A stretch of DNA of 64,000 bases. Origin: Actinomadura meyerae (lineage in GTDB: Bacteria; Actinomycetota; Actinomycetes; Streptosporangiales; Streptosporangiaceae). Position numbers and translations under genes: made by a program. A model generated the notes under the pieces. It was given only the letters and a program-made list of their open reading frames with translations. It searched no databases and had not been told where the DNA came from. This document shows positions 1 through 8,911 of this stretch, piece after piece (position 1 is the first letter of the stretch; each line of letters starts with the position of its first letter). The stretch is taken from positions 1 to 64,000 of the forward strand of contig NZ_FZOR01000035.1 of NCBI RefSeq assembly GCF_900188445.1, in the 5' to 3' direction.

Positions 1-88
1 GCAGGGTCGGCAGATCCCGTTGAAGGCACCAGGCCAGTCAGGCGTTGGGCCAGACCCCAGCGGGAGGCGCTCACCTACATCATCACTG

Positions 89-826
89 TCAGGCGTAGAC
101 GCCCTCCAGCCAGGACCGCCACGCGTCCTGCGCCGCGTCCCGCGTCGCGGCGGCGTCCGGCGCGAACCGGTGCAGCGCGATCCCGACCGGCCCGCCCCAC
201 GCGTCCCGGCCGAACAGCCGGTACATCGCGTCGTCCGTGCGCAGCCCCGCGAAGTACTCGGTGCGGTAGTCGAGCACGGCCTCGACCGGGCCGGTGCCCG
301 GCGCGTCCACCCGCACCGTGTCGCCCTGCGCGGCGCCGTCGATCCCGAGCGCCTTGACCGCCGCCGCGAACGACCCCTTCTGCATCGACGCCGCCGGGCC
401 CTGGACGTCGGAGTGCACCGCCGTGCGGCCGGTGAAGTGCTCCAGGTACTGGCGCAGCGTGTGCAGGTAGAAGTCGGTGTGCCTGGCGGCGCCGTCGTAC
501 TGGTCGTCCCAGTCGCCGGTGAAGATGCCGCTGTGCACGTACCGGACCCACGCGCCGCCGCCCTCGCGCGGCTCGATCCGGTGGTCCAGGACGTTCAGGG
601 TCTGCGGCATGCCGCCGAGGCCGGCGGGGTCCTCCGCGCGGGTGGTCAGCCGCCGCGGCGGGTCCCAGGCCGTGACGGTGCCGACGCCGCCGGCCGCGCC
701 GCCCACGCGGGGCTCGAACTCCATCGGCCACAGCCACGCGCCGGTGCCGGTGGTCACGGCCTCCCACACCTGCTCGGGCGACGCGCCGGTCTCGTACTCG
801 CGGACGATCTCGAATTCCCTGCCCAT
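89..826 (-). CDS. SRPBCC (AHSA1-like) domain protein
   Basis: A 245-residue soluble protein. The N-terminus (EFEIVREYETGASPEQVWEA) is the typical opening of the START/AHSA1-type SRPBCC fold, a helix-grip pocket for hydrophobic ligands, and a WDPPRRL motif follows in the first half. The second half (about residues 120-245) is a longer extension than a minimal AHSA1 domain. It starts at an ATG behind a GGGAGAGGG ribosome site and lies 17 bases downstream of an ArsR-type regulator on the same strand. That regulator/SRPBCC pairing is common in actinomycetes. Ligand and role are unknown. Confidence 0.85.
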   Translation of the reverse strand: MGREFEIVREYETGASPEQVWEAVTTGTGAWLWPMEFEPRVGGAAGGVGTVTAWDPPRRLTTRAEDPAGLGGMPQTLNVLDHRIEPREGGGAWVRYVHSGIFTGDWDDQYDGAARHTDFYLHTLRQYLEHFTGRTAVHSDVQGPAASMQKGSFAAAVKALGIDGAAQGDTVRVDAPGTGPVEAVLDYRTEYFAGLRTDDAMYRLFGRDAWGGPVGIALHRFAPDAAATRDAAQDAWRSWLEGVYA

Positions 827-843
827 GGTCCCTCTCCCTGTCC

Positions 844-1512
844 TCAGTTCTCGGTACCGGTGGTCTCGATGCCGGTGGTCTCACCACTGCTCTCGCCGGC
901 GCCGCTCTCGCCGGCGCCGGCCGTCTCGATGCCGCTCTTCAGCGCCGGGTGGAGGGCGATGACGACGCGGTGCGCGCGGCCGCCCTCGGCCGACGCGTCG
1001 TGGTACTTGCGGACGAGCGCGGCCACCCCGGCGGCCAGCTCCTCGGCGAACGCGGCCCGGTCGGCCGCGGAGGCGAACCGCACCTCGCCGTCCAGCGCGA
1101 ACGTCGCCAGCCGCCGGTTCGCCCGCGCCGCGCCCGTGATCAGCGCGCCGACGTCGCGGACCAGCCGCGCCGCCAGGGCCAGCAGCCACCGCGCCGACAG
1201 CGCGTCGCGGTGCCGCTCCGGGTCGGGCTGCAGCGTCGCCAGCGCCAGCGGCGAGATGACGTAGGACGCCGCCGTCGCCCGCACCAGCCGCTCGGTCATG
1301 TTGCCCTTGCGCCGCTCGCCGACCAGCTCCACCAGGCCGTGCCGCTCCAGCGTCCGCAGGTGGTAGTTCACCTTCTGGCGGGGCAGCCCCACCCGGGCCG
1401 CCAGCGCCGCCGCCGACATCGGCTCGCCCAGCTCGGCCAGCAGCCGCGCCCGCATGGGGTCCAGGGAGGCGGCCGCGGCCTCCGGGTCCTCGATCACCGT
1501 CACGTCCAGCAT
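844..1512 (-). CDS. ArsR-family winged-helix regulator
   Basis: About 222 residues. The N-terminal part (near residues 15-75) reads as an ArsR/HTH_20 winged helix: DPMRARLLAELGEPMSAAALA, then the recognition helix region LPRQKVNYHLRTLERHGLV. No metal-binding cysteine motif is visible, so it is probably not a classic metal sensor. The C-terminal half resembles the helical extension of actinobacterial ArsR proteins paired with SRPBCC genes. The ATG at 1512 is preferred over an upstream in-frame ATG at 1548 because GGAGG sits just before it. It probably controls itself and the SRPBCC gene through the palindrome at 1531-1546. Confidence 0.85.
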   Translation of the reverse strand: MLDVTVIEDPEAAAASLDPMRARLLAELGEPMSAAALAARVGLPRQKVNYHLRTLERHGLVELVGERRKGNMTERLVRATAASYVISPLALATLQPDPERHRDALSARWLLALAARLVRDVGALITGAARANRRLATFALDGEVRFASAADRAAFAEELAAGVAALVRKYHDASAEGGRAHRVVIALHPALKSGIETAGAGESGAGESSGETTGIETTGTEN

Positions 1513-1530
1513 GCCTCCATTATGGCTACC

Positions 1531-1546
1531 GACAAATAGATTTGTC
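1531..1546. promoter_or_regulatory. Palindromic operator of the ArsR/SRPBCC operon
   Basis: GACAAATAGATTTGTC is a perfect inverted repeat with 7-base arms and a 2-base centre, AT-rich in a GC-rich setting, 19 bases upstream of the chosen ArsR start. It is likely the autoregulatory operator. It also lies in the gap to the divergent dehydrogenase gene at 1620. Confidence 0.6.
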
Positions 1547-1619
1547 AAGACAGAATCGATTGTCGGACGGGCCGGGGTCGCGGACGATTGCGGGCGTCCT
1601 CCCGGGTATCCGTCGCACC

Positions 1620-4604
1620 ATGGCGGTTTCAGCGAAGGACAAGGAGCGGGACGCGCTGCGGCACGCCCTCGAGGAGCGGGTGGACGGAGAGGTCCGGTTC
1701 GACCCCGGCTCGCGCGCGGCCTACGCGCACGACTCCTCCAACTACCAGCGGCCCCCCATCGGGGTGGTGGTGCCGCGCGGAGTCGAGGCCGGCGCCGAGG
1801 CCGTCCGCGTCTGCGCCGAGCACGGCGCGCCGGTGCTGTCGCGCGGCGGCGGCACCAGCCTCGCCGGGCAGTGCGTCAACACCGCCGTCGTCATCGACTG
1901 GTCGAAGTACTGCCGGCGGCTGGTGTCCCTCGACACCGGGGCGCGGCGCGCCATAGTCGAGCCGGGCGCGTGCCTGGACGACCTGAACGCCGAGCTGTCC
2001 GGGCACGGGCTGATGGTGGGGCCCAAGCCGTCCACCCACGACACCTGCACGATCGGCGGCATGATCGGCAACAACTCGTGCGGTGCGTCCGCGCAGGCGT
2101 ACGGGAAGATGGTCGACTCCGTCGTCCGGCTGGAGGTGCTCACCTACGACGGCGTGCGGATGTGGGCGGGGGAGACCGGCGAGGAGGAGTACGCCCGCAT
2201 CCAGGCGGAGGGCGGGCGGCGCGCGGAGATCTACCGGGCGCTGCGCGAGCTGCGCGACGACGGGCTGGAGGCGATCCGCACCCGCTACCCCGCGATCCCG
2301 CGCCGGGTGTCCGGCTACAACCTCGACTCGCTCCTGCCGGAGAAGCACTTCGACGTCGCCCGCGCCCTCGTCGGGTCGGAGTCCACGCTCGTCACCGTGC
2401 TGCACGCCGAGATCGAGCTGGTCCCCGTCCCGGCGCACCAGTCGCTGGTCGTCCTCGGCTACGACGACATCGCCCTCGCCGGCGACGCCGTGCCGCGCGT
2501 CCTGCCGTCCGAGCCGCTCGCCCTGGAGGGCATGGACGAGCGGCTCCTCGACCTCGCCGAGCGGGACCACCTGGCCGGGCCGCGCGAGGTCGAGGAGATG
2601 CCCGGCGGCGGGGGCCGGCTGATGGTCAGGTTCGGCGGCGACACCAAGGACGCCGCGGACGCGCGCGCCCGCGACCTCATCGAGCGGATGGAGAACGGCC
2701 CGAACCCGCCGCGGTACACCTTCGTCAGCGACCCCGCCGAGGAGGAGCGGCTGTGGAAGGTCCGCGAGGCCGGCCTCGGCGCCACCGCCTACCCGCCCGG
2801 CCGCCCCGACACCCACGAGGGCTGGGAGGACTCCGCCGTCCCGCCCGACCGGCTCGGCGACTACCTGCGCGACTTCCGCGCCCTCGTCCGCGAGTACGGC
2901 TACTGGCCCATGGCCCTCTACGGGCACTTCGGGCAGGGCTGCGTCCACACCCGCATCCCGTTCGACCTGGAGGACCCCGAGGGCGTCGCCGCCTACCGCC
3001 GGTTCGTCGAGCGCGCCGCCCGGCTCGTCGCCTCCTACGGCGGGTCGCTGTCGGGCGAGCACGGCGACGGGCAGGCCCGCGGCGAGCTGCTGCCGCTGAT
3101 GTTCGGCGACGAGGTCGTCCGGCTGTTCGAGCGGTTCAAGGCGGTCTTCGACCCGGGGAACCGGATGAACCCCGGCAAGATCGTCCACCCGCGGCGGCTG
3201 GACGACGACCTCGACCACCTCGCCTACGGCCCCGCCGAGCCGCGCACGCGCTTCGCCTTCCCCGACGACCACCACCGGTTCACCCACGCCGCCGCCCGCT
3301 GCGTCGGCGTCGGCAAGTGCCGCGCCTCCTCCGGCGGCGTCATGTGCCCGAGCTACCGCGCGACGGGGGAGGAGGAGCACTCCACCCGCGGCCGCGCCCG
3401 CATCCTGATGGAGATGATGCGCGGCATGCCCGGCGGCACCGGCCCCGGCGGCGGTGAGGCCGCCGTCATCACCGACGGATGGCGCTCGCGGGAGGTCCGC
3501 GACGCCCTCGACCTGTGCCTGGCGTGCAAGGGCTGCCGCAGCGACTGCCCCGTCAACGTCGACATGGCCACCTACAAGGCCGAGTTCCTCGCCCACCACT
3601 ACGCGGGCCGCCTGCGGCCGCCCGCGCACTACACGATGGGGTGGCTGCCGCTGTGGGCGCGCCTGGCAGCGGTCGCGCCCCGCGCGGCCAACACCGCCCT
3701 GCACCTGCCGGGCCTCGCCGGCGCCGCCAAGCGCCTCGGGGGCATCGACCGCCGCCGCGACATGCCGCGGTTCGCGGCCGAGCGGTTCACCGACTGGTTC
3801 AAGCGGCGGCCCGAACCCGGCCCGCCCGGCGGCGACCGGGTCGTGCTGTGGCCAGACACCTTCACCGACAACTTCCACCCGCACATCGGCGAGGCCGCCG
3901 TCCGCGTCCTGGAGGCCGCCGGGTACCGGGTCGAGGTGCCGCCCGTCCCGCTGTGCTGCGGCCTCACCTGGATCTCCACCGGCCAGCTCGGCATCGCCGC
4001 GCGGGTCCTGCGCCGCACCGTCCGGGCACTGGCGCCCCGGCTTCGCGACGGCGTGCCCGTGGTCGGGCTGGAGCCGTCCTGCACCGCCGTGTTCCGCGCC
4101 GACGCGCCCGAGCTGCTGCACGACGGCCCCCTCGCCGGCGAGGCCCGGCTGCTGCGCGACCGGACCAGGACGCTCGCCGAGCTGCTCGACGAGCGCCAGG
4201 TGGAGGCCGGCGGGCCCGCGCCGGGCGCGGCGCACGGCGTCGTCGCCGGGCTCGACACCCCGAAGGTCCGCGCCCTCGCGCAGCCCCACTGCCACCAGCA
4301 CGCCGTCATGGGCTTCGACGCCGACCGGCGGGTGCTGGCGCGCGCCGGCGTCGACGTGGACGTCCTCGACGCCGGATGCTGCGGCCTGGCCGGCGACTTC
4401 GGGTTCGAACGCGGCCACTACGAGGTCTCGGTGAAGATCGCCGAGCAGGGGGTGTGGCCCGCCGTCCGGGACGCCCCGCCCGGCACCGAGGTGCTCGCCG
4501 ACGGGTTCTCCTGCCGCACCCAGATCACCGCCGGCACCGCCGCGCGGCCCCGCCACCTGGCCGAACTCCTCGCCGAGCAGCTTCCCGCGCGGCGGCGCGG
4601 TTGA
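1620..4604 (+). CDS. FAD-linked oxidase / Fe-S dehydrogenase fusion (YdiJ-like)
   Basis: A 994-residue protein with three parts. An FAD_binding_4 (PCMH) domain spans about residues 45-220 with the SRGGGTSLAGQ motif. A FAD-oxidase_C domain covers about 240-530, ending in the family's GEHGDG and NPGKI motifs. The C-terminal part has ferredoxin-type cysteines (CLACKGCRSDCPVN) and two CCG motifs (PLCCGLTW and AGCCGLAG) of the GlpC/LutA type. Length and order match E. coli YdiJ, a D-2-hydroxyglutarate dehydrogenase; other D-2-hydroxyacids are possible substrates. The start is the ATG in front of AVSAKDKERD. No clear ribosome site precedes it, so a leaderless message is possible. It stands alone. 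Confidence 0.88.
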   Translation: MAVSAKDKERDALRHALEERVDGEVRFDPGSRAAYAHDSSNYQRPPIGVVVPRGVEAGAEAVRVCAEHGAPVLSRGGGTSLAGQCVNTAVVIDWSKYCRRLVSLDTGARRAIVEPGACLDDLNAELSGHGLMVGPKPSTHDTCTIGGMIGNNSCGASAQAYGKMVDSVVRLEVLTYDGVRMWAGETGEEEYARIQAEGGRRAEIYRALRELRDDGLEAIRTRYPAIPRRVSGYNLDSLLPEKHFDVARALVGSESTLVTVLHAEIELVPVPAHQSLVVLGYDDIALAGDAVPRVLPSEPLALEGMDERLLDLAERDHLAGPREVEEMPGGGGRLMVRFGGDTKDAADARARDLIERMENGPNPPRYTFVSDPAEEERLWKVREAGLGATAYPPGRPDTHEGWEDSAVPPDRLGDYLRDFRALVREYGYWPMALYGHFGQGCVHTRIPFDLEDPEGVAAYRRFVERAARLVASYGGSLSGEHGDGQARGELLPLMFGDEVVRLFERFKAVFDPGNRMNPGKIVHPRRLDDDLDHLAYGPAEPRTRFAFPDDHHRFTHAAARCVGVGKCRASSGGVMCPSYRATGEEEHSTRGRARILMEMMRGMPGGTGPGGGEAAVITDGWRSREVRDALDLCLACKGCRSDCPVNVDMATYKAEFLAHHYAGRLRPPAHYTMGWLPLWARLAAVAPRAANTALHLPGLAGAAKRLGGIDRRRDMPRFAAERFTDWFKRRPEPGPPGGDRVVLWPDTFTDNFHPHIGEAAVRVLEAAGYRVEVPPVPLCCGLTWISTGQLGIAARVLRRTVRALAPRLRDGVPVVGLEPSCTAVFRADAPELLHDGPLAGEARLLRDRTRTLAELLDERQVEAGGPAPGAAHGVVAGLDTPKVRALAQPHCHQHAVMGFDADRRVLARAGVDVDVLDAGCCGLAGDFGFERGHYEVSVKIAEQGVWPAVRDAPPGTEVLADGFSCRTQITAGTAARPRHLAELLAEQLPARRRG

Positions 4605-4665
4605 CCGCGCGCGGCGGTCCGGGACGTGTTGGCGCCGCCCGGGCCCGGCCCTGTAGAAAGTGGTC

Positions 4666-5151
4666 ATGGACGAGGACGCCGGCGGGGGCGCGGAGGTCGA
4701 CGAGGTCACCTCGGCGCTGCTCACCGCCTCCCGGCTGCTGGTGGCGGTCTCGGCCCGGTCGCTGGCCGCCGTCGAGGACGCCGTCACGCTGCCGCAGTTC
4801 CGGCTGCTCGTCGTGCTGTCCTCGCAGGGGCCGTCCAAGCTCGTCACGCTCGCCGGGCTGCTGGAGGTCAACCCCTCCACCGCGATGCGGATGGTGGACC
4901 GGCTCGCCGCCGCCGGGCTGGTGCGCCGCGAGGCCAGCCCGCGCAGCGGCCGCGAGGTCCGCATCCAGGTGACCGGCGCCGGCCGCGGCATCGTCGACGA
5001 CGTCACCGCGCGCCGCCGCGCCGAGATCGCCGCGGTCGTCGCCCGCATGCCGGCCGGGCAGCGCCGCGCCCTCGTCGCCGCGCTGCGCGCCTTCACCGAG
5101 GCGGGCGGGGAGCCGCCGGTCGGCACCGTCGCGCAGCTCGGCTGGACCTGA
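4666..5151 (+). CDS. MarR-family regulator
   Basis: A winged-helix regulator of about 161 residues. The core runs from PQFRLLVVLSSQGPSKLVTL through LLEVNPSTAMRMVDRLAAAG (recognition helix) to the wing RREASPRSGREVRIQVT. The flanking helices form the usual MarR dimer interface. The start is the ATG six bases after a GAAAG ribosome site; a GTG six bases upstream is the alternative. No divergent partner is present. It follows the dehydrogenase by 61 bases on the same strand, so it could sense a related substrate, but that is only positional inference. Confidence 0.85.
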   Translation: MDEDAGGGAEVDEVTSALLTASRLLVAVSARSLAAVEDAVTLPQFRLLVVLSSQGPSKLVTLAGLLEVNPSTAMRMVDRLAAAGLVRREASPRSGREVRIQVTGAGRGIVDDVTARRRAEIAAVVARMPAGQRRALVAALRAFTEAGGEPPVGTVAQLGWT

Positions 5152-5297
5152 CCGCCCGGAACGCCGCCCCGACGTCGCCCCGCCCCCGCCGCGCGGGGCG
5201 TGCCGCCGGATCCCGTCCCGCCCCGATCGAACCCCGCCGCCGCGACGCGCGTACTGCTGCCGTAACGCCGTTGACCCCGACCGGAAGGCGGTACCGG

Positions 5298-6023
5298 ATG
5301 CTCCGCCCCCGACCGCCCGCCGCGGCACCCGCCTGCGTCCTCGCCTGCGTCCTGGCCGCCGCCCTGCCGCTCACCGCCTGCCAGCCCGCCGGCCGCCAGG
5401 CCACCGACGGCGCCGCGGTGGCGCCGAAGGCCGGTGACGAGGCCGCGGCCCGGTCCACCGTCACCACCGACTGGGGCCCGCTCGGCCCCGCCGACCGCGA
5501 CGTCCTCGTGCGGGTCCGGCAGGCCGCGCTGTGGGAGATCCCCGTCGCCCGCCAGGCGCAGCGTCGCGCCGCCCGGCCCGCGACCCGCCGCGCGCTCGCC
5601 GCGTCCGCCGCCCGGCACGCCCGCCTGGACCGGCTGAACCGGCAGGCCGCCGCCCGGCTGGGCGTCCCGCTGCCGGACCGGCCCAGCGGCGACCAGCAGA
5701 GCTGGATGTCGGAGATCACCGGCAAGTCCGGCAACGACTACGACAAGACGGCCGTCGCGCGGATGCGGATGGCGCAGGGCCTGCTCTACACCCAGCTCGG
5801 CGCCGTCCGCGCCGCCACCCGCAACACGCTCGTGCGGCGCTTCGCCGAGCAGGCGCAGCCGCTGGTCAACGAGCAGATGCGGCAGCTGGAGGGCACCGGG
5901 TTCGTGACCGGCGACACGCTGCCCGACCCGCCCGCCGTGACCGACCCGCCGCCGCCCGCCCCGCCCGGCGCGAAGGCGTCCGCGGCGCCCGCGGCGACGG
6001 CGCTGCCCGGCGCCGGAGGCTGA
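5298..6023 (+). CDS. DUF4142-type putative lipoprotein
   Basis: A 241-residue exported protein. The signal peptide ends in a lipobox (LTAC, lipidated Cys28). The body (about residues 60-200) has the helical, ferritin-like pattern of DUF4142: paired helices with AARPATRRALAASAARHARL and a second helix pair ending in FAEQAQPLVNEQMRQLEG. The last 45 residues are rich in proline and alanine and look disordered. GGAAGG precedes the ATG. It is convergent with the sirtuin gene, four bases away. Function is unknown. Confidence 0.75.
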   Translation: MLRPRPPAAAPACVLACVLAAALPLTACQPAGRQATDGAAVAPKAGDEAAARSTVTTDWGPLGPADRDVLVRVRQAALWEIPVARQAQRRAARPATRRALAASAARHARLDRLNRQAAARLGVPLPDRPSGDQQSWMSEITGKSGNDYDKTAVARMRMAQGLLYTQLGAVRAATRNTLVRRFAEQAQPLVNEQMRQLEGTGFVTGDTLPDPPAVTDPPPPAPPGAKASAAPAATALPGAGG

Positions 6024-6027
6024 CCGC

Positions 6028-6972
6028 CTACCGGCCCGGCGCCCCGAGCCGCGCCGGTCCGCCGAGCCGGCCCGTCCCGGGCGGCCCCGGCTCGTCCAGG
6101 CGGCCCGGCTCGTCGAGGCGGCCCAGTTCGTCGAGTAGGGCGGTGAGCGTCGCGCCGAGCGGCGCGTCCACCCGCACCAGCGCGTCCGCGTCGCCGCGCG
6201 TCGCGCCCCGGTTCACGATCGCCACCGGGACGCCGTGCCGCGCCGCGTGCCGGACGAACCGGTACCCCGACAGGACCGTCAGGGACGACCCGAGCACCAG
6301 CATCGCGCCCGCGCCCTCGGTCAGGGCGTAGCAGTCCCGCACCCGGGCCGGCGGCACGTTCTCGCCGAAGAAGACCACGTCGGGCTTGAGCGGGCCGCCG
6401 CACCGCTCGCAGCCCACCAGCCGGAACTCCTCCACCGCGGCGTCCTGCAGGACCGCGTCGCCGTCGGGGTTGATCGCCTCCGCGCGCGCCTCGAAACCGG
6501 GGTTGGCGGCCCGCAGCCGCGCCTCCAGCGCGGCGCGCGGGCTCCGCGCGCCGCACTCCAGGCACACCACCCGGTCCAGCGCCCCGTGCAGCTCGATCAC
6601 CCCGTCCGCCCCGGCCGCCTGCTGGAGCCCGTCGACGTTCTGGGTGATGATCCCGGCGAGCAGGCCGCGCCGCTGCAGCTCGGCCACCGCCCGGTGGCCC
6701 GCGTTGGGGCGGACCGCCGCCATGTGCCGCCAGCCGAGGTGCCCGCGCGCCCAGTACCGGCGCCGCGCCGCCTCGCTGCCGGTGAACTCCTGGTAGGTCA
6801 TCGGATGCGCCGGCCGCCGCCGCCCCGTCTCGCCGCGGTAGTCGGGGATGCCCGACTCGGTGGACAGGCCCGCGCCGCTGAGCACCACGACCTCGCCGTC
6901 CGCGACCAGATCGGCCAGAAGCCGCAGCTCACCGCCCGCCGTACCCGCCGTGTTCTCCACTACCTCCGTCAC
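6028..6972 (-). CDS. SIR2-family NAD-dependent protein deacylase
   Basis: About 314 residues. NAD-binding motifs are SGAGLSTESGIPDYRG, then TQNVDGL, and the catalytic histidine is in ELHGAL. Four zinc cysteines are visible as CLECG and CERCG, followed by PDVVFFGENVP and LGSSLTV. It would remove acyl groups from protein lysines using NAD. Two GTG codons (6972 and 6960) are both possible starts; 6972 is used. The C-terminal tail has a short Leu-Asp-Glu-Pro-Gly-Arg type repeat not seen in the catalytic core and probably unstructured. Confidence 0.9.
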   Translation of the reverse strand: MTEVVENTAGTAGGELRLLADLVADGEVVVLSGAGLSTESGIPDYRGETGRRRPAHPMTYQEFTGSEAARRRYWARGHLGWRHMAAVRPNAGHRAVAELQRRGLLAGIITQNVDGLQQAAGADGVIELHGALDRVVCLECGARSPRAALEARLRAANPGFEARAEAINPDGDAVLQDAAVEEFRLVGCERCGGPLKPDVVFFGENVPPARVRDCYALTEGAGAMLVLGSSLTVLSGYRFVRHAARHGVPVAIVNRGATRGDADALVRVDAPLGATLTALLDELGRLDEPGRLDEPGPPGTGRLGGPARLGAPGR

Positions 6973-7047
6973 CCCTCCATGGTGCACGACCGGGACGGGT
7001 GGGGCCGGGGCGAGCGGGGGAGGGGCGCCCGGTGCCGCTGTGGCCCG

Positions 7048-7063
7048 TGTCACCCGGGTGACA
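7048..7063. promoter_or_regulatory. 16-bp perfect palindrome upstream of the ketoacyl synthase
   Basis: TGTCACCCGGGTGACA is perfectly self-complementary. It lies 110 bases before the ketoacyl synthase start and 76 bases upstream of the divergent sirtuin gene, so it could act on either. The binding protein is unknown. Confidence 0.45.
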
Positions 7064-7172
7064 AAAACCGCCGGGAGAATGTGCACGGGGTGGCAAGTTC
7101 CCGCGCGCGCCGCCGCGCTAGCTTCCGAACCCCGCGCCCCCCGCGGGAACCCCCCAGACCGCGAGGTGACGG

Positions 7173-8438
7173 ATGACGGCTGAGCAGCGCGCGGACGGGA
7201 CGCCCCGCGTCGTGGTGACGGGGTTCGGCGTGAAGAGCCCCGCCGGCGGGACGCCCGCCGAGGTGCTCGCGACGGTCCTCGCGGGCAAGTCGCAGGCCGT
7301 CCACCTCCCCGAGCTGCTGGAGGCCGGGACCGCGGTGTCGTTCGGCTGCCCCGCCCGCCCGCTGGACGAGGACCGCTACTTCACCCGCCCCGAGCGCCGC
7401 CGCCTCGACCGCATGACCAAGCTCGGCGCGGCCGCCGCCGCCGACGCCTTCGCCGACGCCCTCGGTGACGCCGAAGGCCCCGGCGGTGATCCCGCCCGCC
7501 GCGGCGTCTACGTGGGGACCGCCGCCGCCGGGCTCGCCTCCACCGTCGCGCTCGGCGGCCACGAGCACGCCGGGACGCTGGAGCGCGTCCCCGTCCCGGC
7601 CGTCCCGAGGATCATGCCGAACGCCGTCGCCGCGAACGTGTCCATCCGGCACGGCTGCGAGGGCCCCTGCCTCACCTTCTCCACCGGCTGCGCCAGCGGC
7701 GCCACCGCGATCGGCGAGGCCGTCCTCGCCATCCGCGCCGGCCGGATCGACACCGCCGTCGCCGGGGGCGTCGACGCGATCCTCACCCCGTTCGCGATGG
7801 CCGCGTTCGCCCGCATCGGCGCGCTCGCCCGCCGCGACCCCTCGCCGCACACCGCCGGCCGCCCGTTCGACGCCGAGCGCGACGGGTTCGTCGTCGGGGA
7901 GGCCGCCGCGTTCCTCGTCCTGGAACGCGCCGACCGCGCGGCCGCGCGCGGCGCCCGCGCCTACGGGGAGGTCGCCGGGTACGCGTGCGCCTCCGACGCC
8001 GCCCACCTGGTGGCGCCCCGCCCGGACGGGGCCGTCGCCGCCCGGTGCATGGCCGCCGCGCTCGCCGACGCCGGGCTCGACCCCGCACGCGTCGGGCACA
8101 TCAGCGCGCACGCGACCGGGACCCGCGGCAACGACGGCGCCGAGGCCCTCGCGATCGACCGCTGCTTCGGCGGCCGGACCCCGCCCGTCACCGCCACCAA
8201 GGGCGTCACCGGGCACGTCCTCGGCGCCGGCGGCGCCCTGCAGGCGATGGTGGCGCTGCTGAGCGCGGCGGACGGGCTCGTCCCGCCCACCGCCAACTTC
8301 GCCGCCCCCGACGCCGAGACCGCGCTGGTGGACGTCGTGCACGGCGAGCCGAGGGCGATCGCGCCCGCCGCGCCCGCGCTGTCGAACTCGTTCGGGTTCG
8401 GCGGGCACGACGCGACGCTCGTCCTCACCCCCGCCTGA
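7173..8438 (+). CDS. Beta-ketoacyl-ACP synthase II-like protein
   Basis: A 421-residue thiolase-fold condensing enzyme. The triad is complete: Cys173 in STGCASG, His313 in HATGT, and His348 in KGVTGHVLGAGG. The NSFGFGGHDA motif near the C-terminus is typical. Such enzymes elongate acyl chains on ACP in fatty acid or polyketide synthesis. It is alone here: no acyl carrier protein, ketoreductase or chain-length factor is nearby, so it is either a stray FabF paralogue or part of a pathway encoded elsewhere. A GAGGTGACGG stretch supports the ATG start. Confidence 0.9.
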   Translation: MTAEQRADGTPRVVVTGFGVKSPAGGTPAEVLATVLAGKSQAVHLPELLEAGTAVSFGCPARPLDEDRYFTRPERRRLDRMTKLGAAAAADAFADALGDAEGPGGDPARRGVYVGTAAAGLASTVALGGHEHAGTLERVPVPAVPRIMPNAVAANVSIRHGCEGPCLTFSTGCASGATAIGEAVLAIRAGRIDTAVAGGVDAILTPFAMAAFARIGALARRDPSPHTAGRPFDAERDGFVVGEAAAFLVLERADRAAARGARAYGEVAGYACASDAAHLVAPRPDGAVAARCMAAALADAGLDPARVGHISAHATGTRGNDGAEALAIDRCFGGRTPPVTATKGVTGHVLGAGGALQAMVALLSAADGLVPPTANFAAPDAETALVDVVHGEPRAIAPAAPALSNSFGFGGHDATLVLTPA

Positions 8439-8471
8439 GCGGCGGCCCTCCGCGCCGGGACGCGCGGCCGG

Positions 8472-8846
8472 TCAGCCGCCGTCGCCGCCGTGCGGGTTCT
8501 CCAGCTGGAAGAAGTTGCTCTGCGAGCCGTCCTTCCTGTGCTCCTGGTAGATGAAGTTCAGCCCGCGCTCGTCGAACGTGCGGAACCAGTCGTCCCAGGA
8601 GATGTGCTCCAGCCGCTCCCCGCCGTAGCCGGGGAAGTCGAACAGCAGCCGCCCCGGCCGGCCGCCGTAGTCGCTGCCCGGCACGGTCGACGGCTCGGCG
8701 CCGCGCTCGTCCGCCCACCGGCGGATCGCCTCGTGGTCGGTGGTGACCAGGCTCCTGCCGGGCCGCTCCTCGTGCTCGCGCGCCGAGCCGACCTCCTGCT
8801 CGTAGCGGTGCTCGCCCTGCACCGGACGCCGCTGCGACTCGCCCAT
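8472..8846 (-). CDS. Conserved hypothetical protein, acidic and soluble
   Basis: A 124-residue protein with a charged, probably flexible first 35 residues. A compact domain follows from TTDHEAIRRWADERGAEP through RLLFDFPGY to HISWDDWFRTFDE and FIYQEH. This pattern matches a widespread small family sometimes mis-annotated as a branching enzyme; no enzymatic motif is visible. A GGGGG run precedes the ATG. It is convergent with the ketoacyl synthase and downstream of the DUF3068 gene. Function unknown. Confidence 0.75.
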   Translation of the reverse strand: MGESQRRPVQGEHRYEQEVGSAREHEERPGRSLVTTDHEAIRRWADERGAEPSTVPGSDYGGRPGRLLFDFPGYGGERLEHISWDDWFRTFDERGLNFIYQEHRKDGSQSNFFQLENPHGGDGG

Positions 8847-8911
8847 CGCGCTACCCCCTTCATCGCGGACGGTTCTGGCCTGTCCACCCGTCCTACCCGC
8901 CCGTCCGGGGC

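Noticed and set aside
1..88. A gene end or control element at the left edge
   Set aside because: No family-like reading frame, hairpin or promoter could be supported in these bases.
1629..5618. Very long open frames opposite real genes (for example about 1330 codons on the minus strand here)
   Set aside because: They are antisense shadows caused by the GC-rich codon bias; they have low-complexity Arg/Ala/Gly/Pro composition, no domains, and the other strand encodes clear families.
6028..6120. A functional repeat domain at the sirtuin C-terminus
   Set aside because: Only about two copies of a six-residue Pro/Gly/Asp-rich unit are present, most likely replication slippage in a disordered tail.
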